Assembly: GCA_003963225.1 (NCBI GenBank)
Contig: RXKB01000004.1
Location: forward strand, 248,001-312,000
Source: Candidatus Babelota bacterium
GTDB taxonomy: Bacteria > Babelota > Babeliae > Babelales > Vermiphilaceae
Length of the DNA: 64,000 nt
Direction: 5' to 3'
Each line of letters starts with the position of its first letter. Positions within the stretch are counted from its first letter, which is position 1. Both the position numbers and the translations under genes were made by a program. Under the pieces are notes generated by a model, which did no database searches, had not been told where the DNA came from, and worked only from the letters and a program-made list of their open reading frames with translations. Below, piece after piece: positions 55,560 through 63,320 of this stretch.

Positions 55560-56322
55560 TATTATGTGGTTAAAAAGTATCGTATATTCTGTATATGCAT
55601 TTTTGTATATACCAATCATAGTACTTGTTTTGTATTCTTTTAATCAAAATCCATATAGTCAAGCATGGCAATCTTGTACTTTTGAATGGTATACAAAATT
55701 ATTACACACCCCAGAACTCCATTATGCTTTTTTAAACTCTTTTATTATTGCTTTGTATACAACAGTTATTGGTTTAATAATAGGCACATTATTTGTAGTT
55801 TATTGTGAAACACAATATGTCACTAGGCTGCTTAACTTATTTTATAGTATTCTTGGAATACCTGAAATAGTTATTGCAGTGGCTTTGCTTAACTTTTTCT
55901 CTTTTTTGCATGTTAACTTAGGATTTGTCACACTCATTAGTGGCCATGTTTTATTAAGCCTTGCATACATAATTCCTATATTACAAACACGATACCAATC
56001 CATAGACAAAAAGCTTATTGAAGCTGCTTATGATCTTGGTGCAACGCACACTCACGCTTTTTTAACTATTATACTACCACTGCTTTTACCAAGCATATTA
56101 GCCAGCGGTGTTTTAGTGTTTATTATTTCATTAGACGATTTTTTTATTGCTTTTTTTTGTGCTGGCCCTTCTGTACAAACATTACCTTTGTATATTTTTG
56201 CAACGATTAGATCAGGTACAACACCTATTATCAATGCTTTATCAACTTTATTATTATTATTTAGTTGTTTATGCATTATGCTTTTTTTTCTTTTACAAAA
56301 AAACTCAAAAAAGGATTATTAA
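55549..56322 (+). CDS. potC: Spermidine/putrescine ABC permease PotC
   Basis: Second permease subunit, 257 residues, six membrane segments. Family features are LYIPIIVLVLYSFNQNPYSQ near the N-terminus (F-N motif), then FEWYTKLLHTPELHYAFLNS, the EAA loop EAAYDLGATHTHAFLTIILP and the ending LVFIISLDDFFIAFFCAGPS. It overlaps potB by 11 bases and ends 3 bases before potD, so the four pot genes form one translationally linked unit. Normal length for PotC. Confidence 0.95.
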   Translation: MKNNIMWLKSIVYSVYAFLYIPIIVLVLYSFNQNPYSQAWQSCTFEWYTKLLHTPELHYAFLNSFIIALYTTVIGLIIGTLFVVYCETQYVTRLLNLFYSILGIPEIVIAVALLNFFSFLHVNLGFVTLISGHVLLSLAYIIPILQTRYQSIDKKLIEAAYDLGATHTHAFLTIILPLLLPSILASGVLVFIISLDDFFIAFFCAGPSVQTLPLYIFATIRSGTTPIINALSTLLLLFSCLCIMLFFLLQKNSKKDY

Positions 56323-56325
56323 TCA

Positions 56326-57417
56326 ATGGAAAAAAATCAGCTTTTTAATTATGATGTTATTATAAAAAGCATAATTATTTTTTTTTGGTTATGTATCGCT
56401 GGAAGCATATTGTATAGTTCATCAAAACTATTATCTAAAAAAAATGAGCGTTCTTTAAATATTCTTGCTTGGCCACAAATAATAGACGGAGACTTTTTAA
56501 CTGATTTTGAAGAACAAACAGGTATCCGTGTGAATATCTCCTATTTTGAAAGCAATGAAGAACTGCTTGCCAAACTTCGCGGAACAAAAAATCATGGCTA
56601 TGACCTAATCATGCCGTCAGATTATATGTTACAAACTTTTATTAACGAACTACATATTAAAGAAATCAATAAAACAAAACTTACTTTTTGGCAAGACCTT
56701 GAACCAGCACTTCTTAACAATAAAAATGATCCTTTGAATCACTTTACTATCCCTTGTTTTTGGACTGTTTTTGGCATTGGATTAAATCTTAATCATTTTA
56801 ATGGACAGCTACCGGAAGATATAAGCTGGAAATTACTTTTTGATTACAAGCAAAAACAAAAACCTATCGGTATGATGGAAAATATTGTACAAATGTTTTC
56901 AATTGCACAATTTTATCTAAACAGTAAGCATTTTGTGTATGATGATCATGCAAGCAGGCTTGAATCAACTTTAACACTACTTATTTTACAAAAAAAATAT
57001 CGCCGTGTTGTTGCATATACAGAATCACGCATAGAATATATGCTTGCATCAGGTGAATGCGCAGCATGCCTTTGCTCAAGCGCAGATATTGCAAAAATGG
57101 TCAACCACTTTGACCACATTGCATTTGCTATTCCAAAAGAAGGAACTTTCGCTTCTCTTGACTCTTTTGCTATTACCTCTCAAACCACCAAAGATGATTT
57201 AATATATGCATTTTTGAACTATATTTATCAACCAAATATCATGAAAAAATACGTAGAAAAATTTCAATTCCCTGCTCCTTTAAAAAGCATACCAGATGAA
57301 AATTTACCTGCAGGTATTTCATTTGATATCTATAATCATATTCCCGTACATTCATTTGAACACTGGTTAACGCCTGAAGAGATAGAATATATCTGGCTAA
57401 CATTGCGTGCCGCATAA
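56326..57417 (+). CDS. potD: Spermidine/putrescine-binding protein PotD
   Basis: Periplasmic receptor delivering polyamines to PotBC. An N-terminal hydrophobic segment (about 14-35, IIKSIIIFFWLCIAGSILYS) serves as signal or anchor. The mature part begins LNILAWPQIIDGDFLTDFEE, then YDLIMPSDYMLQTFINE and FTIPCFWTVFGIGLN, as in PotD. The C-terminus (HWLTPEEIEYIWLTLRAA) is also typical. At 363 residues it is standard. The segment lacks a clear lipobox, so it may stay membrane-tethered. It ends about 135 bases before the tandem family of exported proteins. Confidence 0.94.
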   Translation: MEKNQLFNYDVIIKSIIIFFWLCIAGSILYSSSKLLSKKNERSLNILAWPQIIDGDFLTDFEEQTGIRVNISYFESNEELLAKLRGTKNHGYDLIMPSDYMLQTFINELHIKEINKTKLTFWQDLEPALLNNKNDPLNHFTIPCFWTVFGIGLNLNHFNGQLPEDISWKLLFDYKQKQKPIGMMENIVQMFSIAQFYLNSKHFVYDDHASRLESTLTLLILQKKYRRVVAYTESRIEYMLASGECAACLCSSADIAKMVNHFDHIAFAIPKEGTFASLDSFAITSQTTKDDLIYAFLNYIYQPNIMKKYVEKFQFPAPLKSIPDENLPAGISFDIYNHIPVHSFEHWLTPEEIEYIWLTLRAA

Positions 57418-57485
57418 GCTATTGCAGTTTTTAACAATATTGGTATTGCGTTATTAATAATATCTTTTCTGAAAGGAGATTGTTA

Positions 57486-57506
57486 ATGCCATTATATAAT
57501 CAATAA
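57486..57506 (+). CDS. Possible six-codon leader peptide MPLYNQ
   Basis: A strong Shine-Dalgarno sequence (AAAGGAG at about 57472-57478) stands seven bases before ATG CCA TTA TAT AAT CAA TAA. It precedes the exported-protein array by 46 bases. It may be a leader peptide or a chance short frame; the spacing and strength of the site are the only evidence. Confidence 0.3.
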   Translation: MPLYNQ

Positions 57507-57552
57507 ATTAATTACTTAACTTTATATAAACTTTTAAAAAAGGAAGTACTAC

Positions 57553-58260
57553 ATGAAAAGCAGTATATTTATTTTGTTTATGCTTGCCATACCATGCTTT
57601 ATACATTCTACAGTTGTGTGGAATGGAAGCATGTTGGGTGGAAGCACACACGCTATCAACGAAAATATACAAATTACTGGCGACACTTGGCTGCCTGATG
57701 GTGTAACACTAATCCAGGCTACCACACAAAATGTAAAAATATATTTATTAAACGGCACTCATCATGTATACAGCAGTGATGGGTCACCATCAATAATTCA
57801 GTTTGAAACTGTTCACCCATTTACTATAGAATTTGTTATTGAAGATGGTGACTTAATCTTTGGTGGCGTTGCAAATTACCTTAGTCGGGCACTACAAATT
57901 CAAGCACGTTCTATTGGAGCTGGTATTCCTGGCACTGTTATATGGAGTATCGCTGATAATCACAAACTGTATTTTGGTGATCCTGCTGACCAAACCCGGG
58001 GAGGTGTTTCTTTAGAAGTAGTTTCAAACAGCTCTTCTTTAATACCACGCTATATTTTCAAGGTAAATGAAAACCGTGAAAACAAGAAACAAATATTTTT
58101 CAATAGTCATTCAGGCTTTTTTTTAGTCGAAGAAACAAACACTAACCCAACACCTTTATTGCAGGAATCTCTTATAGACACATCTAATACAGATACAACA
58201 ACAGGACAAATAAATTTTAAAGATGGCAGCGGATGGTTTTTCGAATTTATTGTAGATTAA
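57553..58260 (+). CDS. Exported array protein A (first cassette)
   Basis: First of eight small exported paralogues; family not recognised. Signal peptide MKSSIFILFMLAIPCFIHS, then the family opening TVVWNGSM. Subtype A marks are GDTWLPDGVTLIQA, LLNGTHHVYSS, KLYFGDPADQTRGGV and a C-terminal FKDGSGWFFEF. The body is predicted mostly beta strands with hydrophobic residues in alternation, as in beta-helix or beta-sandwich surface proteins (inference). AAAGGAAG precedes the ATG. Partner in the second cassette is at 60377. 235 residues, no membrane segment after the signal. Confidence 0.88.
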   Translation: MKSSIFILFMLAIPCFIHSTVVWNGSMLGGSTHAINENIQITGDTWLPDGVTLIQATTQNVKIYLLNGTHHVYSSDGSPSIIQFETVHPFTIEFVIEDGDLIFGGVANYLSRALQIQARSIGAGIPGTVIWSIADNHKLYFGDPADQTRGGVSLEVVSNSSSLIPRYIFKVNENRENKKQIFFNSHSGFFLVEETNTNPTPLLQESLIDTSNTDTTTGQINFKDGSGWFFEFIVD

Positions 58261-58283
58261 ATTCAATAACAAAGGAGCCTAAA

Positions 58284-58937
58284 ATGAAGATCCGCATATT
58301 ATACCTCTTTTTTATGTGTGTAGCACATAAAACATGGGCGACCGTTGTGTGGAATGGCACAAGCCAACCAAATGCTATTAATGAAAATCTTGAAATTACA
58401 AACGATTGTCAATTAACGGATAGTCCATATATAGTTGCCGAAAGCTGTGATGTAACTGTAACAGTAAAAAGCTCTGCTTTAATAAAAGCTCAAAAAAATT
58501 TTCAAGAAATAGGGATTGTAGCTGTATGGCCATACACAGTAACCTTTAAAGTTGAACATGATTTAGCTTTTGAAGGAGTAGAATTGCTTGAAACAGAACC
58601 ACTTTACATCTACCTTTTTGGCAACAGTCAAATCAGATGGGAAGTCAAAGATGGGAAAAAATTAACTTTTAATAAAACAAAAACATCTGGCCCTACTGAA
58701 TTGTGGGTAAGCTTATTTGGCGAAGGTCAACCTGTGCAAATATTTAAAGCATATGATAAAAAACAGATTAGTTTTGGAGAAAACTGTTTAATTGGTTATG
58801 CCATACTTGGAAATATTCAGTGGACAAGCGCCTATACCATACAATCAAGCACTTATAATCCTAGTTCATCTAAAGATTATCCTCACATCACTTTTGACGA
58901 AGGAAGCCAACTTAACATAGAAATAATTAATGATTAA
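58284..58937 (+). CDS. Exported array protein B (first cassette)
   Basis: Second paralogue. The frame is open from 58233, but the ATG at 58284 has AAAGGAG seven bases upstream and gives a signal peptide (MKIRILYLFFMCVAHKTWA) followed by TVVWNGTS. Subtype B marks shared with 61112: AINENLEI, a Cys pair (CQL and ESCDVTV), VAVWPYTVTFKVEHDLAFEG, and ISFGENCLIGY near the end. 217 residues. It begins 23 bases after gene A and ends 14 before gene C. Function unknown; extracytoplasmic location inferred from the signal. Confidence 0.88.
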   Translation: MKIRILYLFFMCVAHKTWATVVWNGTSQPNAINENLEITNDCQLTDSPYIVAESCDVTVTVKSSALIKAQKNFQEIGIVAVWPYTVTFKVEHDLAFEGVELLETEPLYIYLFGNSQIRWEVKDGKKLTFNKTKTSGPTELWVSLFGEGQPVQIFKAYDKKQISFGENCLIGYAILGNIQWTSAYTIQSSTYNPSSSKDYPHITFDEGSQLNIEIIND

Positions 58938-58951
58938 AAAGGATAGTAATT

Positions 58952-59638
58952 ATGATACATAAATATAACTTCTACGGCCTGATAATGCTTATGTTATCCT
59001 TTGCCACGCAAAGTTATGCTGTAATACAATGGTCTGGCAGTTCTATGACAAGTGCAGCAGATGAAAATTTTATTATACAAGGCGATTGCGTAATGCCGTA
59101 TAATCAAGATATATATATAGAAGCATATAATGCCGATGTATTCATTACATTAACTGATGATGCGACCATTCAAGCAAATAATCTGAATAATGACAATATA
59201 CGCCATGGCATTTTTATACAAGTACTCTATCCTTACACGGTCACCATTTATATTCCAAAAAAATTAGCTTTTAAAGGGGGTGCCGGCAACCCTACTCAGC
59301 CTATTTGTATTTATTTGGAAGGAAACGGTAATATACAATGGGTACTTGAAGATTCACCAGATGCGCAACTAAGCTTCACCGCTGACGATAATTCAGGTGG
59401 CACAGAACTTTGGACACGATTTTCAACTATTTTCCCTCTTACCTCACCTACAACTCCTAATGTTAGTTTTGAGATAACTCGGGCTGGGCAAATACATTTT
59501 GGCAAAAGATCCAAATGGGGATATCAAGTATTTAGCAACTACAATTTAAATACTCAAACAAATCTTGAACATCACAACCCATACAGAATTAATTTTGGCA
59601 ATGATGCAAAATATGCATTGCAAATAATTAATTTTTAA
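58952..59638 (+). CDS. Exported array protein C (first cassette)
   Basis: Third paralogue, 228 residues. Signal peptide MIHKYNFYGLIMLMLSFATQ to about residue 24, then VIQWSGSS. Subtype C marks, found again in the protein at 61783, are the segments LSFTADDNSGGTELW and IHFGKRSKWGY, the strongest pairwise matches in the array. The HFGKRSKWGY element corresponds to IxF-K/R-x-S/C-xxGY in the other subtypes and looks like a conserved structural turn. AAAAAGGA lies upstream of the ATG. No known domain, no membrane segment. Confidence 0.88.
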   Translation: MIHKYNFYGLIMLMLSFATQSYAVIQWSGSSMTSAADENFIIQGDCVMPYNQDIYIEAYNADVFITLTDDATIQANNLNNDNIRHGIFIQVLYPYTVTIYIPKKLAFKGGAGNPTQPICIYLEGNGNIQWVLEDSPDAQLSFTADDNSGGTELWTRFSTIFPLTSPTTPNVSFEITRAGQIHFGKRSKWGYQVFSNYNLNTQTNLEHHNPYRINFGNDAKYALQIINF

Positions 59639-59662
59639 AATTAAAATGTGAAGGATATTTTG

Positions 59663-60337
59663 ATGAAAAAACTCTTTTATTATTATTTTTTATTTATTGC
59701 TTTGTTAATACCATTCCAAAGTTTTAGCGTAACCGCTATTTGGAATGGCATACTTGGCAACAACTCTTTTATCGATCAAAACATACAAGTTACTGGTGAC
59801 ACTATGTTACAACCAGGAACAACAAATGTATCTGCATTATCTAGAGATATTACAATATATATTTCGGAAAAAGCACTTATTTATAGCAATGATGGTAGTG
59901 TTTCTACTTTAATTTTAGAAGCAATATATCCTTGGACTATAACTGTTGTGGTTGACAAAACAGTTGAATTTAGAGGAGTTCAAAATAATCTTAATCTTCG
60001 TCTGACTATTTTAGAAAAAGGCGAAGGAAATATAAAATGGATTATTAAAGACAATGCTCAGCTTATTTACGGATCTAGCGATACACAAGGAGGCACTTTA
60101 TTAGCTCTTTATTTTAACGGTATCTCCCTTCCAAAACATACGTTTCAAGTAGAAGGTAACGGTCAAATAATATTCAAACGACACTCAAAAATGGGATATA
60201 AAATTCTTAGCTCAGTAGGATTTACTGAATACGCAATTTTTGATGCCATTAATCCAGGCAATAACCATTCTACTTTAGTGGAATATGCAGATGGAGCTAC
60301 GGTCCTAGGCTATGCAAGAAGATCATTTATTCCATAA
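59663..60337 (+). CDS. Exported array protein D (first cassette)
   Basis: Fourth paralogue, 224 residues from the ATG at 59663 (GAAGGA seven bases upstream; a GTG at 59648 would add five residues). Signal peptide MKKLFYYYFLFIALLIPFQS, then VTAIWNGI. Subtype D marks shared with 62455: GTTNVSALSRDITIYIS, YSNDGSVSTLILEAIYPW, GSSDTQGGTLLAL, IIFKRHSKMGYK and a C-terminal ADGATVLGY. It closes the first cassette; 39 bases separate it from A'. Confidence 0.88.
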   Translation: MKKLFYYYFLFIALLIPFQSFSVTAIWNGILGNNSFIDQNIQVTGDTMLQPGTTNVSALSRDITIYISEKALIYSNDGSVSTLILEAIYPWTITVVVDKTVEFRGVQNNLNLRLTILEKGEGNIKWIIKDNAQLIYGSSDTQGGTLLALYFNGISLPKHTFQVEGNGQIIFKRHSKMGYKILSSVGFTEYAIFDAINPGNNHSTLVEYADGATVLGYARRSFIP

Positions 60338-60376
60338 ATTATGATTGATACACAATTACCAAAAAAGGACATGAAT

Positions 60377-61090
60377 ATGCTTAATAAAAAAAATATATTT
60401 CTTCTTTTATGTATTCCCTATTATGCAACAGCAACAATTATTTGGAATAATGTTATGGATCCAGGTACAGCAAGTGCTTTAAACGAAGATGTTTTAATAG
60501 TTGGTGACACATGGCTACCCGCAGAATTAATTAATATAAACGCATCCAACAGAGACATTAAAATAACTATGCTAAATGGTCCACATAAAGTCTATTGTAC
60601 AAAACAAGACAGCACATCAACTACTGTTGTACTTAAAGCAGTTTTCCCTTGGAAAATAGAAGTGGAAGTAACTGAAGACTTAACATTTATTGGTTTAGAG
60701 GGTGACTTAGCAACACCTTTGGTTATTCAAGAACGTGGAGTTTCAGTTAATGATGAGTATCCATTAATACAGTGGACTGTGTATGAACATAAAAACTTAT
60801 ACTTTGGCCCAAATGATAAAGAAAATGCAGGCGGAGTTAATTTACAAATAGTCTGTGATGTTTTCTATTTTACCCCACGACATATTTTTAAGATTAATGG
60901 CTCACCTTCAAACCCTCATTTATTTTTTTCACGTAATTCATCTCTAACTTATTTACAAGAAACATCAGACACTCCTTTAAGGAGATGCATTGAATTTGAT
61001 GTTTCAAATGGCCAGCCAAGATCACATTTTACGTACTTTAAAGATGGTAGCGGATTATTTTTTGAATCAGCACAAATATTTATTCCATAA
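60377..61090 (+). CDS. Exported array protein A' (second cassette)
   Basis: Fifth paralogue and partner of 57553. The frame opens at 60341, but AAGGAC at 60366-60370 is best spaced for the ATG at 60377, giving the signal peptide MLNKKNIFLLLCIPYYATA then TIIWNNVM. Shared subtype A marks: GDTWLPAELININASNRDIK, LNGPHKVY, NLYFGPNDKENAGGV, PRHIFKING, and the ending YFKDGSGLFFES. The W-x-G motif reads WNN here. It opens the second cassette. 237 residues. Confidence 0.88.
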   Translation: MLNKKNIFLLLCIPYYATATIIWNNVMDPGTASALNEDVLIVGDTWLPAELININASNRDIKITMLNGPHKVYCTKQDSTSTTVVLKAVFPWKIEVEVTEDLTFIGLEGDLATPLVIQERGVSVNDEYPLIQWTVYEHKNLYFGPNDKENAGGVNLQIVCDVFYFTPRHIFKINGSPSNPHLFFSRNSSLTYLQETSDTPLRRCIEFDVSNGQPRSHFTYFKDGSGLFFESAQIFIP

Positions 61091-61111
61091 TACGTAATAG
61101 GGGATGCTCTA

Positions 61112-61759
61112 ATGAAAAAAACTATTTTTTATTTTATGACTTTACTTTTACTACCAAAAATGCATGCAACTGTTATTTGGCAAGGAACTAACGTCGTTGA
61201 TGTTATTAATGAAAACATTCTCATTACCAGCAATTGCAAACTAACAAATAATATAACAGAAATTCATGCAACCGAATGTGATGTAACGGTAGAAATAACA
61301 AAAGATGCGCTTATTGAAGCACAGCAAAACGCTCAATACATCTACGTAGAAGCCGTATGGCCTTACAGCGTCACCTTTAAAGTACATCACGATTTAGAAT
61401 TTCGTGGTGTAGAAAACCAACCAACCGAAGACTTGCAAATTTATGTATATGGCAATGGAGCTATCCGTTGGGAAATTGATGAAGATAGCAAGCTCAAATT
61501 TAATTCCACTAGCTCCTCTGGTGGAGTCAAACTCTGGATAAGCTATGATAACAATTTTCCTATACATATTTTTAAAGTATCCAGACAGCATCAAATCACT
61601 TTTGGCAAAAGATGTTCTATAGGATATTCAATTGAAGGTAACTGTGGCACTACAGCACTTGAAACATTTATTGAGGCAGACGATGCAAATACTGACATGC
61701 CTTATATTATTATGGATGAAACAAGCCAATTTGCCGTAAAACTAATAGCTGTTGGTTGA
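61112..61759 (+). CDS. Exported array protein B' (second cassette)
   Basis: Sixth paralogue and partner of 58284. Signal peptide MKKTIFYFMTLLLLPKMHA, then TVIWQGTN. Subtype B marks: VINENILI, Cys at CKL and ATECDVTVEI, EAVWPYSVTFKVHHDLEFRG, AIRWEIDEDSKLKFN and ITFGKRCSIGY. AGGGGA stands upstream of the ATG. 215 residues. It keeps the FGKR element that subtype B in the first cassette has lost (FGEN), so the second copy may be closer to the ancestral form (inference). Confidence 0.88.
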   Translation: MKKTIFYFMTLLLLPKMHATVIWQGTNVVDVINENILITSNCKLTNNITEIHATECDVTVEITKDALIEAQQNAQYIYVEAVWPYSVTFKVHHDLEFRGVENQPTEDLQIYVYGNGAIRWEIDEDSKLKFNSTSSSGGVKLWISYDNNFPIHIFKVSRQHQITFGKRCSIGYSIEGNCGTTALETFIEADDANTDMPYIIMDETSQFAVKLIAVG

Positions 61760-61782
61760 TATTGTAAAAACAGGAGAACTAA

Positions 61783-62433
61783 ATGAATGTTGCGTCCAAA
61801 AAAAATTTAGCATGTGTAAGCTTATTGATGATACATGCAATACAAAGTACTGTTCAGTGGTCTGGATCATCATGCCCTGATGTTATAGATGACGATTTAA
61901 TTATCAATGGTGACTGCCAAATACCAGAAGAAACAAATATTATGGCTTTAAATAGTAATATAACTATATCAATAGATGAAAATTGCTTAATCCAACCATT
62001 AACAGGAACGCCTAGCACAATACCTTCAACAATATACTTAACGGTAAATGAACCTTACAGCATAACTTTGATTGTAAAGAAAAATCTTTCATTTAAAGGT
62101 AGTCCTTGCTTTAAAGATAAGCCTCTTTCAATTATTACAGATGGTAAGGGATCTATTAGATTGATTATAGAAAAAAAAGGCAAAATATCTTTCACCGCTG
62201 ATGATAATAGTGGAGGCACAGAATTTTGGTCTTATTATACCGATCAATCAGCTCCTAAAATATCATTTGTTGTACATCATAAAGGGCAAGTACATTTTGG
62301 TAAGCGATCTAAATGGGGATACATACTTGAGTTTTGCGGTACATCTGCAGAAGGATATACAACAATTGAAAATCATCACAATACATTTATAGTCTTTGAA
62401 GATCGTTCATCCTTTGCATTAGAAGCGTATTAA
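61783..62433 (+). CDS. Exported array protein C' (second cassette)
   Basis: Seventh paralogue and partner of 58952. Signal peptide MNVASKKNLACVSLLMIHAI to about residue 22, then TVQWSGSS. Subtype C marks: GDCQIPEETNIMA, ISFTADDNSGGTEFWS and VHFGKRSKWGY. CAGGAG precedes the ATG. 216 residues. The two C proteins share these stretches almost unchanged while other parts have diverged, which suggests selection on them. Confidence 0.88.
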   Translation: MNVASKKNLACVSLLMIHAIQSTVQWSGSSCPDVIDDDLIINGDCQIPEETNIMALNSNITISIDENCLIQPLTGTPSTIPSTIYLTVNEPYSITLIVKKNLSFKGSPCFKDKPLSIITDGKGSIRLIIEKKGKISFTADDNSGGTEFWSYYTDQSAPKISFVVHHKGQVHFGKRSKWGYILEFCGTSAEGYTTIENHHNTFIVFEDRSSFALEAY

Positions 62434-62454
62434 ATATTAAGAAGGAACAAAATT

Positions 62455-63123
62455 ATGAAGACACAATCTTTGTATTACCTATTACTATTACCAGTAGCCT
62501 TACATGGTACTGTAACAGAATGGAACGGTGTATTGCCAGATAACATTACCTACACTGACACAAATATTAATATTACAGGTAATACAATTCTGGGAGAAGG
62601 GACAACCACAATACAAGCTTTTAACTCAGATGTAACAATTTATGTTTCGTATAACTCAAAAGTATATAGCAATGATAATAGCCAATCGACTTTAATCTTG
62701 GAAGCTACAGAACCATATAGAATTTTTGTCATCCTAAAAGAAACGCTTGAATTTTCAGGGGTCAACAATCAACTATATATACCGCTTATAATCGAAGAAC
62801 ATGGAACTGGAAGTATTATATGGATTGTACAAGAAGGAAAAGAACTTATCTTTGGTTCTGGCAATAACAGAGGAGGCACTTTGCTAAAAATTGTATACAA
62901 CAATGGTCAAATGCCTAAACATATTTTTAAACCCCGACTTCATCATGATCAAATAAAATTTGAACGTCATTGTAAAATGGGCTATAAAGAAATCAATGCT
63001 TCAGGACCTTCGATAACGTTTTATGCTGTAGTAGATGCCTTAAATAATGGCAACGACCACTCTGGGCACGTGCAATTTTCAGATGGAGCAACTATTGGAT
63101 ACGAACGCGTAGTCATTAATTAA
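62455..63123 (+). CDS. Exported array protein D' (second cassette)
   Basis: Eighth paralogue and partner of 59663. Signal peptide MKTQSLYYLLLLPVALHG, then TVTEWNGV. Subtype D marks: GTTTIQAFNSDVTIYVS, YSNDNSQSTLILEATEPY, LIFGSGNNRGGTLLKI, MPKHIFKP, IKFERHCKMGYK and a C-terminal SDGATIGYE. AGAAGGA precedes the ATG. 222 residues. The gene ends 17 bases before a strong terminator, closing the operon. Confidence 0.88.
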   Translation: MKTQSLYYLLLLPVALHGTVTEWNGVLPDNITYTDTNINITGNTILGEGTTTIQAFNSDVTIYVSYNSKVYSNDNSQSTLILEATEPYRIFVILKETLEFSGVNNQLYIPLIIEEHGTGSIIWIVQEGKELIFGSGNNRGGTLLKIVYNNGQMPKHIFKPRLHHDQIKFERHCKMGYKEINASGPSITFYAVVDALNNGNDHSGHVQFSDGATIGYERVVIN

Positions 63124-63140
63124 TTGTTTCTCTAGTTTTT

Positions 63141-63179
63141 AAAAGGTGTGAAACTTTTTTCGTTTCACACCTTTTTTTT
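63141..63179 (+). terminator. Rho-independent terminator of the exported-protein array
   Basis: AAAAGGTGTGAAAC (63141-63154) pairs perfectly with GTTTCACACCTTTT (63162-63175) around a 7-base loop and is followed by a T run to 63179. It follows the D' stop by 17 bases. Confidence 0.92.
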
Positions 63180-63220
63180 GTAAATGTTTTTATTCAAAAT
63201 ATACCCTGCCAATCAGCCTG

Positions 63221-63249
63221 TTGACATTAATAAACAAAAGATCTAATAG
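63221..63249 (+). promoter_or_regulatory. Sigma70-like promoter for the ninth family member
   Basis: TTGACA (63221-63226), 17-base spacer, TAATAG (63244-63249). It lies between the array terminator and the gene at 63321. Confidence 0.5.
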
Positions 63250-63287
63250 ATGTATGAGGCTTACAATACAGAGTAAGCCATATACAT
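63250..63287 (+). promoter_or_regulatory. Leader hairpin or operator before the ninth family gene
   Basis: ATGTAT...GGCTTAC (63250-63264) can pair with GTAAGCC...ATACAT (63273-63287) with a two-base internal loop. It begins where the -10 element ends, 33 bases before the ATG at 63321, so could be a 5' leader stem or repressor site. Confidence 0.4.
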
Positions 63288-63320
63288 AATACTAGTTTCA
63301 TTTAAAAAAAGGGTTGTAGA

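Larger units (their letters stand above)
57553..63123 (+). repeat. Tandem duplication of a four-gene cassette (A-B-C-D twice)
   Basis: Eight consecutive paralogous genes; genes 1-4 (57553-60337) match genes 5-8 (60377-63123) in order and subtype. Start-to-start distances between partners are 2824, 2828, 2831 and 2792 bases. Subtype-specific motifs (for example SFTADDNSGGTE plus HFGKRSKWGY in the third of each set) are shared only within pairs. The copies are strongly diverged at DNA level. Confidence 0.9.

Noticed and set aside
57553-63123. Regularly spaced repeats suggesting CRISPR or an integron-like array
   Set aside because: The repeating units are complete protein genes of 650-710 bases without conserved short repeats or recombination sites between them.
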